From Sceloporus undulatus (lineage: Eukaryota; Chordata; Lepidosauria; Squamata; Phrynosomatidae): a stretch of DNA of 64,000 nt. Position numbers and translations under genes: made by a program. Shown in pieces: positions 55,801 to 64,000 of this stretch; positions within the stretch are counted from its first letter, which is position 1, and each line of letters starts with the position of its first letter. Location: contig NC_056523.1 of the NCBI RefSeq assembly GCF_019175285.1, positions 188,404,755 through 188,468,754 on the forward strand, in the 5' to 3' direction. The notes under the pieces are model-generated. The model was not told where the DNA came from. It did no database searches and worked only from the letters and a program-made list of their open reading frames with translations.

Positions 55801-58800
55801 GACCCATCCACTCACCACTTGTTGTGATGGCTAGAGTGGTCCAGGGTTCCTGACTCTCAACTATACAATGTTTTCTATCATTGTTACAACAACATACCAC
55901 AAACCTTCCTCCCACCATCACAGCTACCTGCTGCTTGTTGCATCGTTTCAAAATGGCTTCCACCGGACTGACAGGGTCAACCAGTTGCTCTATCTTAATA
56001 CAATTTCGTAGAATCATGGCAGCATCAGAAGTGGGTGAAGCCATGACAATCCCCGGGCAGTCCAGGAGTTTGATGTGCTTGTCCAGATGCACCTCTTGCA
56101 GGCACCTAAAAGATGGAGGTTAGGAAAGTGAGGAAAGAGGACAGTGAGGGGAAGCGAAGAACTGTTTTCATCACAAGTCCTTCTGACTATTAAGATAGTC
56201 TACTAAACTTCTGTGCTGTTATCCTCCAGAGCAGATGGGAGCAGCCTATACATAATGTCAGTAGGCAACTGTGGATTGCTTATATTAGCACCCAAGGAGA
56301 CTTTGTGGAGGGCTACACCCCCCCCCACTGCACCCATTCCTGTGGGAAAAAAGTACCCGTTTTGTCCACAAACACCACCCTCTAGGGGACATGGGGGCAC
56401 TGGGGCTTTCCTGGAACATTTTGGCCCAGGAGAGACCTCCTGTAACAACAGGAAGTGAGCAGAAATCACGTTTTAGACATGAAGGCCTCTTGTGGGCATA
56501 AATTGATCTGGGGTCAAAATGTGGTAGAAATGCCTCCTGGACCCCAGAGGGCGTTCAGGGGCAAAAATATTTTGGAAATATTTTGCAAAAATTATTTTCG
56601 AGTCCTGGACAGCCTAGGAGGGGGTCTTCCAAATGTGGTGTAAATGCCCTCCACACCCTCTTGATGTCATTTTGGGACACTGGAGCAGAAAGATTTTGTT
56701 TTCTTTTTTACCCCTGAGGAGTTCTGTAGATCACAAAAATGGCCCTGGGAAGCTGAACTTTGTCCACTCCTGGGTTATACACCCTGATTGGCTTTGCACC
56801 CCTCTCTCCTCACTGCTGTCAAATTTGCGAATGTGGTCGAAGAGACCACTGCCATTCCCCCCTAAGCACAATTCCTTTTGCAATCAGGAAATGTGAGGAG
56901 CATGTATTTTGTTTTTAAAGTAGGGGTTCACTTTTTTCTATTGTTAGAAGAATGCACAGAGAGAGACAGAGGGTCAGGGAGGCAGTATGCTCACCTTTGT
57001 TCTAGAAGGGATAAAACATGGATTAGTAAATACATTAGAATGAAAGACAGTGACTCTCCCCTGCATACAAGGTCTACAACTGTTTGCATAGGAACTGCAA
57101 TCCAGGCCTTGTCCAAAAATTTTCAATTCAGGCCAAGGTTCAACACAGCTATTTTCTGCAACAATCTGTTGGTCCAAAGAAACAGAATAATCTCTCAGAG
57201 GTGGTTTGTAGCTCTCCTGGATTTGAAGATGGGCAGAAGGAGTGCAAAACTAACTAAATAAATAAAGGGAGTTATGTATTAATGTGTTTCATTGATTGAT
57301 TTATATCCTGCCTTCCTCCCCAAATGGCACCAAAAGCTTTTGAGGCAGACTATTGGGTGGCTTGGATTTTTGAAGGCATACTTGGACTATTAGCTTTTTA
57401 GCATTTTTTGCTGCTGTATTCTAAACATTTAAACATATTGTTGTTGTTTTTACAGTCTTTGACTTTCAGTTTACAAATTTTAAGATTATCAATTTTGGCA
57501 CTGCAAATTGACATTATTTTAAGCTGCTACCACCAAGTAAAAGCCTCATAAGCCAACCCATGCTCTTCTCCAAAGTAACATCAGTCCAGACTGTCCTGGG
57601 CAACACTGGAATGGCTGAGAGATTCCTCTTAATCTTGTAAGACACACCATCCCAACTTTCTCTGAAAGCAGCTGTTTTGAAGCAAATAAGGAAGAAATGG
57701 GCATATTCTGGAGTGGTAGGCCTAAGCCTGGACTCTCACTACACACTGGGGGTCATACCCTGCTGATATTCAGCAATGGTCATGGAAGTGATTTTAAAAC
57801 TGGTGCTGAAACTCAGCAGCAACTACACTGACTCTCTATAGAGTAGAATGGTACTAGCGTGACTCCTTACACTACAGAGACCCGCAGAAGGCATATCAGT
57901 TTGTTCCCTTCCAAAAGGAAGAGGACAAGAAACTCTTTTCTGTGTGCCTATATTGTTGGGGGACACAAAAACAGTAAGTGCCAATGGGCAGCAATATTGC
58001 CAAACCCAACCTGCGATCTCAAGTTTCTGCAAGATTTAAAATTTCATGAGAACCAAAAAAATCCATGTAAAATTATAATGGCTGGCCAACCCCCGAGAGA
58101 TGGAAATTTTGCTACTCAGCAGCAGCTCAGCTGGACAGAATAAAAATTAGCTCAAATCCCAGGAAACAAATCCAATACTAGGCACGCAAGGCCTGATTGC
58201 TATATGCATAAAAAATGGTCAGGAGTCAGTCTGATGGAAGTGTGGCTGGTGCTTGCGCTGAAATATGGGAAAGGAGGCATCTAATATCACTTAGATAAAG
58301 GACCCTATTTTAGATTCCCACATACAGCATTCCTCATACAAAATGGGGTTCCTGATAAACCTACCCACAATTCCTCAACTAGACCACTAGACTGGCCAAG
58401 CTCTCTTCCATACAGTATAGACATTCTGAAATCTAGCAAGCTCTGAACATGTGGGGTCCCAAATTTTTTCCAGCTATGGACACACCAAAGCTGGTCAGTT
58501 GGATACTATCTGTTGGCCTAAAGAGATTACCCCCACCACATTACAGATTCTAGAGCAGGGGTAGGCAACCTGCGGCCCACGGGCCGGATGCGGCCCGGCA
58601 AGGCCTTGGGACCGGCCCCAGCCCGGTCCTGCCGCTGATTGCCGCCGGGGCCTTTGGGGGGCAATTGTCTATAGAAACCTCAGAAACATGCATTTATATT
58701 AACATTTTTTAAAAAATCAGCAAATTTTTTCGCGTGTCCTCCATTTTTTTTTTTTAAAAAGTGTCTTCCATTTGAAAATTTTGTCCTACATTTGTCCTGG

Positions 58801-61800
58801 TTTATTTATATATTTAATTGTTTTTTTAAAAAATATTTAATTATTTATTTTTTGGCTTCGGCCCCCCAGTTGTCTGAGGGACAGCAACCCGGCCCCCGGC
58901 TCAAAAAGGTTGCCTATCCCTGTTCTAGAGACAGCACAGAATAGATTGCAGGGCCTTAAACCTTACAGAAGGAAATATAACCCAAGCCTTAAATGGAAGT
59001 CCACCAGTCACCCGCTTATCTGCCTGCATGCTATAAACATACACAGAAAGACTGCTACATACTTGGTGACACCAGGTGTGGCACCGACACTGCATGCCCG
59101 GCTCCTCTTCAGGCTGTTGATCAAGCTGCTTTTGCCAACGTTTGGGAAGCCTGCAGCCAGGGATATAGAAAGAGGTGCCTCAGTCAGCCAAAGGTACTCA
59201 CATTTAATAAATGCTTCCATTCAAAAGGGACCCTACTTCTTTGAGCATCATGCAAAGGGTTCTTCCTATCATGTCCTACATACATGAATGTCACACAAGA
59301 AAAACAGACACAAGCCCCAGCATACTTTCATCCTTGAAAGAACAACTAGCAAGAGTCAGAACAAAGACTCTCAAGACTTCACAGCCAGCAGCAATGAGGG
59401 CAGAGTCTTTGCTCAGCAAGGCCAACTCAACAATTAGGCAGAAAGTATCCAGGAAGCAGAAACCTTCTAGCTATTCCTCGTGAACCTTGTGTATTTCCAT
59501 CTGCTGGATGACAGTACTGTGTACACCACACAACCTGTCCTGGCTCTACTAAACTGATGTCTCAGGTGGTCAACGTCATGTCACAAGCATCAAAGTAAGC
59601 TTCACTTGCCAGTTCAGCTGCTTTCAGTAGATGGCTTGGGAAAGGGAGACCATCTTGTCCTTCACTTCAGGCAGTACAGCCTTAAGGCAAGGAGGCAGCA
59701 TAGCCTACTTTGTTTCTTTTGATCATGCTGCCCAAAGGTTCAGTAGGGCTTGGGTAACTTGGCGAAATTGTCCTAACTCTCCTCATCCTCTTTGTCTCTT
59801 CCTCTTTTTCTATTTGTGAACAACATCTCTTTCCCAGCTGGGACCTCTCTTCATCATATGAATCTGAGCACCAACTGCCCTCCTACCGTAATATTCTTGG
59901 AAGTAGAAAAAGAAACAAAAGATGAGGGCAAGGGCCCAAGAATGGCAGCAGGAAAGAAAAATATTCCCACACTGGGCAGATGGTGCTGAAACAGAAACAC
60001 CCGAAACAAAAGAAAGGAAGAACTGCTTTGTCAGGTCCCCTGGACCTCTGAGACAAAGAATCATTATTTACAAATGAAGACAGAAAAGATTTCAAAATGC
60101 TTGGCTTCTGTCTTATATTGGAAAAGAGACAAAGCAATTCATATATTCCAGAGTTCTTGAAAAACCTTCTGGGTAATGGGGCAGAAGTACCCCTTACCTT
60201 GCTCCTTCCCATATTCCAGAGAGGAATTCTTGCTTACCCACAACTCCAACTGTTATAGCTGTCCTGACATCCTGGTTCCGGCAATAGTTAGCTAATACCT
60301 TCATGAGACAGTCAGCCCCCACACAAGCTCCACTGCTGAGCAAGTCACCTGAAGCCTGGGTTACTGGGACACGGCTCTGTTGCTGGAAGAAAAAGAGATG
60401 CTGTAAGGAAACAAGTCCTTCCCAACTTCATTTCCCCCAGCCAGGTCAACTCTAGCCTTCTAGGTCCCAATCCTTTCTACACTATGCTGCAGAACACAAA
60501 AGTTAGGGAATCTTTTCCCAAATCTGCTTCCAATTCCAAATCTCTCTGTGCCCTTCTCAAACAGTATGAAAAGGGATCTTGTACCTTTGAGACTTGCTGA
60601 GCAAAAGATGTTGTAGCATAGGCTTTTGTAGACTTGATCTATAAAAACTATAACAACTTTCACTCAGTTAGTCTCAAAGGTGCTACAAGATCCCTTTGCA
60701 TGCTGATATTCCAGACCAATATGGCTATGCCTCTGAATTTCATTTCAGCAAGAAAGGGCCTGGATTTCACTGACTGCATTTTTTCACAAATCCAGTCACC
60801 TAGAAAAACAGTCCAATTCTTCCTTAGTTGCTGTGTGCCTTAAAGTTGTTTCCAACTTATGGGCAACCCTAAGGCAAATGTATGACAGGGTTTTCCTTGG
60901 CAAGTTTCTTCAGAGGGGGGGGGGGTTGCCATTGCCATTCTCTGAGGCTGAGAGAGTGTGACTTGGTCAAGATCACCCAGTGGGTTTTTACATGGCCGAC
61001 TCAGGATTCAAACCCTGGTCTCCACAGTTGTAGTCCAGTGTTCAAACCACTGCACCATGCTGGCTCTCAGTTGCCAATTTCGAGATGGGGGGAATATGGA
61101 GAAAGTAACATAGGTGACAGTTGTGCTTGCACTGATAGGAAGCAACAGGAGCTTGCTTACTGGATCATAATATCTCCACCTTGTGTTCCTTGTACTTTTC
61201 TAAAAGCAAATCTTGTTGTCACTATCCAGGTTGTAAATTATGTTTTGCTGCATTCCCAGTGGTATCACATACCAGATTTTTGCTCTGCTGCTGAGTGGAA
61301 GCTTTGAAGGCCACTGTAGGGAATTCATTTCTCAGGTATTTCAGCCACTTTGCCACAATCTCCTTAGACACTAAATCTGTGTCAAAATCAGAAGAGCAGA
61401 ATTATGAAAGCCCAGCAAAACTTGAGTACAGAAACCTTACATTAAGGAAAAGGCAGGCAACTGTAGCCTGTGCATCTGATGAAGTGGGCTGCTGTCCACA
61501 AAAGCTTGTGCCAAACAAAACTTGCTGGCCTTCTAGCTGCCACAGACTTTGTGTTGTCCTTCATATGATGTTGTACTGAAACTCCCATCAGCCCCTGCCA
61601 GCAAAGCAAATGGTGAGGGATCATACACGTTTCAGACTAACAGCTTTATGGGGGAGCACTTACTCTACAGCTCTGTTTTCAAGCACCTGTTTTCTTTACA
61701 TCCAAGAAATCACAAAACAAGCAGTGTTTTTAAATTATTGTATGGTTTTTTAAAAAAAATTCTAACCTCTCCCAAACTCTACAACTACAGCAGCCTAGAA

Positions 61801-63729
61801 ATCCAGACAAGATGAAGTCCAGAATAACAAATGTCCTTTAGTTGTATAGTCAGAATCAAAGTGTGGAGTAGAATCCTTGCTTCATTCAGAGTAATTCACT
61901 GAACAGCTAGAGAGATAAAAAGATCTGCTTCACCATCATTTAACCACCCCAGTTACTAGCATGAATGAATTTATGTTGTTGTTGCATATCTACATGTAAT
62001 TTCTGATTTATGGCAACCCTAAGGTGAACTTTTCACTGGAGTTTCTTGGCATTATATGTTAAGAAGTGGTTTTCTACTGCCTTCCTCTAGAGCAATGGTT
62101 CCCAATCTGTGCTCTGTGGAGCCCTTATGGTTCCACAAGTCAAAAAGGTTGGGAACCCGTGCTCTAGAGTGTAATTTTCCTAAGGTCACCAAGTGGGTTT
62201 CCATGGTTGAGCAGGGATTTGATCTCTGGTCTCCCAGAGACCAAGTCCAAGTCCAGCATTCAAGCCACTACATTCCACACTGGCTCTCAGTTAAATTTTA
62301 GTTACATTTATACCCCAATTTTTCACTAATTAGCTAAAACTTCTGTGGCTCTCTTCTTTCCCACTTTTTGCTCACAATAAAATAAATCTGACTAAGATAC
62401 AAAGAATGACTAACTTAAGATCATACCTGTGTGTTTCATGATTCAGTGGGTAGTTTAACATGGACCTTGCATGCCCCATTCTAGTACATTAACTTCTACA
62501 TTTCTCTGGAACTCTCTGACTGACTAAGTGAACAAAGGACTTAATCTTGTGAATGTTGGGAATAGCTGGTGGACTATAGCGCAATAGTCTAAAATTTTAA
62601 ATGTATCTGGCATAAAACCTGGTATTCTGAAGGGTAGAAATTTTCACCCGTGTATGTTCTCTGCATAACATAACCCCCCCCCCAAAAAATTGGGGTTCTA
62701 AATCATGCACACAGCAAATGCTTCTTGCTTCAATGTTTGCCTTCAACCTGGGGAGGGCAACAAGTGTGATAACAGAAAGATATGGAGCTAGTGTGATTAT
62801 CCTTGCTTTTAGTCATCATGTGCTAGATATATCCAAATGTAAAAATGCACTCTAGGGAAAATAAGGACAACCAAAGCATTACGGCATCTCCAATAAACTT
62901 AGAGTGAAAGCTTTGTTGCACGGATTACAGTGTCTTTCCAACCCCATACTGATTCTTTGTTCCTTGATCCCCACCATACCAGCATCTGACAAAAGTTCCA
63001 AATCATATGAATGCAAAAATCCTGAAATCAGAAAAACATTATGGGAAAATAAACTAGCATAGCTAAACTATATATTCTAAGAACATTCATTGGACTTCCC
63101 GACTAGAGAATTTGATTTTAGAGAGAAAGAGTAATGAACCTGAATGTAGCATCATAGAATGCTAGGGAGGCTTGCAGGATAGAAAAAGGCCTAGGATTTT
63201 CATGTGCTTGAGTCCCATATGAAAAAGGATCAAAATCCTGGCATACTAAACCTCCTTTCCTTCTCAGAGAATCCAGGCCTTCACACATATCAGTTCCCTT
63301 CTGTTCAGTTCATCTTTATTACGGTCATAGACCAGCACAGGTAAAAAGGGGACACACATACCAATTTTATTTAGGATCAGGACCAGCCTCTTGTTAGTTC
63401 CAGCCTGCACCACTGCCTGCTCAACCTGGGGGCAGCGGCAGCCTTGGGGATCCCGAGCATCAAGGACTTCCAGGATCACATCAGCAGCTTCAATTACCTA
63501 AAAAGGAGACAGAGAGACATGGAGGAATAAGAGGATGCTTCTTCTGACATGCGGGTCAACCTTGCCAGACCAAAACAGCAATTGTGCATCCCATTCACAG
63601 CAGTGGCTCTTTTTCCCATACAAAGTCATGCCGTCTTCCACTGACCTTCCGAAACTCCTTATAGTAGGCCTTGCAGGAACTGTCTTTCTCTAAAAGGGCA
63701 TGCTTGGCCAGTTGCTTCAGGTCCATCTC
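49764..63729 (-). CDS. GNL3L: GNL3L, circularly permuted nucleolar GTPase, partial gene (11 coding exons, N-terminus off window)
   Basis: Eleven minus-strand exons join in frame to 1,395 nt (464 residues plus stop). The YlqF/YawG-type permuted order is visible: G4 NKID formed across the 63362/61376 junction, a KAST G5-like motif, then G1 GFPNVGKSS across 60238/59150, a TPG..TK switch, and G3 DCPG near 56070. Downstream come the THTLPTH segment, an acidic exon, DPLQQGQ, and a K/R-rich helix near the C-terminus. DPLQQGQ and the C-terminal KIA.KLS pattern match GNL3L rather than nucleostemin (GNL3), from memory of the human proteins. Known role: nucleolar/nucleoplasmic GTPase of pre-rRNA processing and large-subunit assembly, also linked to TRF1 and MDM2. 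About 110-120 N-terminal residues (the basic nucleolar-targeting region) must lie beyond 64000. All introns seen are GT-AG. No promoter is in the window. Confidence 0.96.
49832..50551 (-). other. GNL3L: GNL3L last intron
   Basis: 720 bp with a G-run at 50390-50399 and a (TTTA)n run at 50438-50460 leading into the common GGCTTTATATTCCACC repeat fragment. Confidence 0.7.
50552..50723 (-). CDS. GNL3L: GNL3L exon J (DPLQQGQ, basic helix)
   Basis: Acceptor CTCCCTAG, donor GTAAGC, ends in phase 1. It encodes [20 protein letters not shown], then [12 protein letters not shown] and [15 protein letters not shown] assigns the gene to GNL3L. Confidence 0.93.
51235..51715 (-). mobile_element. tRNA-derived SINE split by a MITE
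   Basis: Head GTTATGTGCCTTCACATGAA and body GGCAAGATTTATTCAGAGG, GGGTTTCCATGGTTCAGCAG lie either side of a foldback element. GNL3L intron. Confidence 0.75.
51264..51524. mobile_element. Foldback hAT-like MITE (GGTGCATCTATACTG ends)
   Basis: Left AGGTGCATCTATACTGCAGA and inverted right AGGGTGCATCTGCACTGTA; inner TACAAATTCCAGGATTCTGC pairs with an upstream partner. The target duplication could not be settled. Confidence 0.8.
52214..52300. repeat. Perfect 36-bp inverted repeat (long hairpin) in a GNL3L intron
   Basis: The arm at 52214-52249 is the exact complement of 52265-52300; 15-nt A/T-rich loop. On the GNL3L strand it begins 68 nt after the donor of exon I. It could be a MADE1-like mini-MITE (TA lies just inside each outer end) or a hairpin precursor RNA. 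Confidence 0.95.
52368..52507 (-). CDS. GNL3L: GNL3L exon I (acidic linker)
   Basis: Acceptor CTGTTGCAG, donor GTATGC, ends in phase 0. It encodes [20 protein letters not shown] and a glutamate-rich stretch ([20 protein letters not shown]). A perfect 36-bp-stem hairpin lies 68 bp past its donor. Confidence 0.88.
52760..52920. repeat. hAT relic (CAGGGATGGGCAAC end)
   Basis: CAGGGATGGGCAACATGCAG start, then phrases like those of 44367 and 56230 elements; right end not found. Confidence 0.5.
53361..53695. mobile_element. MER2-like Tigger-type element
   Basis: Ends CAGGTTTAATCTCACTTAAT and inverted CAGGTTGAATCTCCCTTATC; TA on both sides (53359-53360, 53696-53697). Internal GATGGGACACAAGTCTAAAC, TTTTGTGCATGAAACAG and GGATTCCGGAGCATTCTGG match MER2-family sequences from memory. 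GNL3L intron. Confidence 0.85.
53992..54128 (-). CDS. GNL3L: GNL3L exon H
   Basis: Completes S of DWTSGK, then [20 protein letters not shown] and [17 protein letters not shown]. Acceptor TTTTGCTAG, donor GTAAGT, ends in phase 1. THTLPTH is a conserved GNL3L landmark. Confidence 0.94.
54434..54576 (-). CDS. GNL3L: GNL3L exon G
   Basis: Starts [20 protein letters not shown] and ends VLSDWT in phase 2. The acceptor (AAAAAAG after a C-run) is weaker than its neighbours but the phase and family similarity fix it. Donor GTGAGT. Confidence 0.92.
54850..55064. mobile_element. Palindromic Harbinger-like MITE, copy D
   Basis: Arms around AGACAGGCCAAAATAAAGCT; TTA on both sides (54847-54849, 55065-55067). 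GNL3L intron. Confidence 0.9.
55115..55270 (+). mobile_element. tRNA-derived SINE, head and shortened tail
   Basis: GGAGTTTGACTCCTGGCTCA (B box), GACTGGGTGACCTTGGGTGA, then an abrupt jump to GAAATTACTTGAAGGCAAC; internally deleted. Confidence 0.75.
55928..56105 (-). CDS. GNL3L: GNL3L exon F (G3 DCPG)
   Basis: Acceptor ATCTTTTAG, donor GTAGCT, ends in phase 0. It encodes [20 protein letters not shown] (G3 motif DxPG), then [20 protein letters not shown] and ILKRCNKQQ. Confidence 0.96.
56230..56772. mobile_element. Larger hAT relic
   Basis: CAGATGGGAGCAGCC to GAACTTTGTCCACTCCTG; two inner degenerate repeats of ACCCTCTAGGGGACATGG/CCCCAGAGGGCGTTC type. Boundaries approximate. GNL3L intron. Confidence 0.55.
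56773..58555 (-). other. GNL3L: GNL3L intron, no element recognised
   Basis: Unique sequence, with one common repeat fragment (ATTTATATCCTGCCTTCC at about 57300). Confidence 0.4.
58556..58922 (+). mobile_element. Non-autonomous hAT element (CAGGGGTAGGCAACC ends), copy 2
   Basis: CAGGGGTAGGCAACCTGCGG and inverted CAGGGATAGGCAACCTTTT; perfect 8-bp TTCTAGAG on both sides (58548-58555, 58923-58930). Slightly longer at its left end than copy 1. Confidence 0.96.
59063..59150 (-). CDS. GNL3L: GNL3L exon E (P-loop G1 and switch)
   Basis: Acceptor GGCTGCAG, donor GTATGT, ends in phase 2. It encodes [20 protein letters not shown] then VGATPGVTK: the nucleotide-binding loop and the G2-equivalent threonine. 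Confidence 0.95.
59151..60237 (-). other. GNL3L: GNL3L intron between exons D and E
   Basis: About 1.1 kb with no repeat recognised; open frames here are short and unspliced. Confidence 0.4.
60238..60382 (-). CDS. GNL3L: GNL3L exon D
   Basis: Acceptor TTCTTCCAG, donor GTAAGC, ends in phase 1. It encodes [30 protein letters not shown] and TAITVGVVG, leading into the P-loop. It lines up with the human VPVDQASESLL region from memory. Confidence 0.93.
60560..60740. mobile_element. Foldback repeat (CTCAAAGGTGCTACAAG family)
   Basis: GGGATCTTGTACCTTTGAGA and inverted TCTCAAAGGTGCTACAAGAT form imperfect arms; a related fragment is near 61467-61550. GNL3L intron. Confidence 0.55.
60825..61070 (-). 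mobile_element. tRNA-derived SINE, near full length
   Basis: GTGTGCCTTAAAGTTGTTTC, GGGTTTTCCTTGGCAAGTTT, GGATTCAAACCCTGGTCTCC. GNL3L intron. Confidence 0.88.
61273..61376 (-). CDS. GNL3L: GNL3L exon C (end of G4, G5)
   Basis: It enters with AT, completing the aspartate of NKID, then [19 protein letters not shown] and FKAST, the G5-like position. Donor GTATGT; ends in phase 0. Confidence 0.93.
61975..62290 (-). mobile_element. tRNA-derived SINE carrying a tiny hAT
   Basis: GGCAACCCTAAGGTGAACTT, GGGTTTCCATGGTTGAGCAG and ACTGGCTCTCAG frame a 69-bp insert. GNL3L intron. Confidence 0.82.
62093..62161. mobile_element. 69-bp hAT element with perfect 8-bp duplication
   Basis: CAATGGTTCCCAATCTGTG and inverted CACGGGTTCCCAACCTTTT; CTCTAGAG on both sides (62085-62092, 62162-62169). 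Little remains beyond the ends. Confidence 0.85.
62291..63361 (-). other. GNL3L: GNL3L intron, no element recognised
   Basis: Unique A/T-rich sequence with a C-run at about 62672-62681. Confidence 0.4.
63362..63497 (-). CDS. GNL3L: GNL3L exon B (start of GTPase domain)
   Basis: Acceptor CCTTTTTAG, donor GTATGT, ends in phase 1. It encodes [20 protein letters not shown] and then LVLILNKI, the first part of the G4 motif. The DARDP signature is diagnostic for the YlqF/YawG GTPases. Confidence 0.96.
63646..63729 (-). CDS. GNL3L: GNL3L exon A (first coding exon in window)
   Basis: 28 codons, phase 0 at both ends; acceptor TTCCTACAG above 63729 and donor GTCAGT below 63646. It encodes [18 protein letters not shown] then YYKEFRK, the linker before the GTPase domain. 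Confidence 0.88.
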
Positions 63730-64000
63730 CTGTAGGAAGAACAATTTTACATACACACAGAAACACAGACAAGTCAGGGCATGGAAAAGTTAATTTTTAA
63801 GACTTAAAACTCTCAGGACCCCCCAGAACCAATGTTTATTATGAGTGTGTTACGAAACTTAATAAACTATTTTTAAAAATGTTTTGGTTTTTGGAATATT
63901 TCAGAATTCCAGATAAAGGAGCCTCAATCTCTCTGTGTGTGTATATATATATACACACACAGATACATAATTATAGAAATGTCCCACTAAAATAGGAAGG
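63730..64000 (-). other. GNL3L: GNL3L intron leaving the window
   Basis: Contains a MER2-like fragment (TTTGGAATATTTCAGAATTC) near 63880-63930 and a short TA/CA microsatellite at 63937-63962. Confidence 0.5.

Noticed and set aside
49764-63729. Identification as nucleostemin (GNL3)
   Set aside because: DPLQQGQ, the C-terminal KIATKLS segment and the GATPG switch fit GNL3L; human GNL3 lacks the conserved G3 aspartate-proline-glycine context seen here.
1-64000. LTR retroelements, virus-derived genes, CRISPR arrays, bacterial operons
   Set aside because: No long direct terminal repeats, gag/pol/env-like or capsid-like frames, or regularly spaced short repeats were seen.

Overview
The window is vertebrate nuclear DNA, almost certainly from a squamate reptile and probably an iguanian lizard. 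The signs are a BovB-tailed Sauria SINE, RTE-BovB, CR1 and a young L1, a 5S-rRNA-derived SINE, several palindromic MITE families, and many short hAT and Tc1/mariner elements. Two host genes can be read exon by exon. A third locus is suggested only by a CpG-island promoter. Two assembly gaps (1777-1876 and 29739-29748) sit beside tandem repeats.

Layout. 1-11.7 kb: no confident gene; an 87-bp minisatellite, foldback and hAT elements, BovB and CR1 pieces. 11.75-13.11 kb: a CpG island with four perfect TCTCGCGAGA (BANP-type) palindromes, two near copies, two full CRE palindromes, a YY1-type site and a probable minus-strand first exon. 13.1-23.3 kb: mobile-element debris, including a 1.08-kb hAT element that carries a promoter-like GC-rich module and has split a 5S-derived SINE. 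23.37-48.81 kb, plus strand: brambleberry (bmb), ten coding exons that join in frame to 510 residues. 49.76-63.73 kb, minus strand: GNL3L, eleven coding exons including the stop; the N-terminal exons lie beyond the right edge.

Genes. bmb encodes a Kar5/GEX1/Brambleberry-family protein of the ER and nuclear envelope that in zebrafish is needed for nuclear membrane fusion in the early embryo. It shows a signal peptide, six cysteines, a helical region, three hydrophobic segments and an arginine/serine-rich tail. GNL3L is a nucleolar, circularly permuted GTPase of ribosome biogenesis. The two genes are convergent, their stop codons are 951 bp apart, and their 3' UTRs probably overlap.

Mobile elements fill most of the introns. 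The best defined are a 187-bp SPIN-type hAT with a perfect 8-bp target duplication; a 5'-truncated L1 with a 13-bp duplication and an uninterrupted frame, nested in a hAT relic; two copies of another hAT with perfect 8-bp duplications; and four copies of a palindromic Harbinger-like MITE. A perfect 36-bp-stem hairpin in a GNL3L intron is the most striking unexplained structure. I saw no LTR retroelement, virus-derived gene, CRISPR array or convincing tRNA or rRNA gene.
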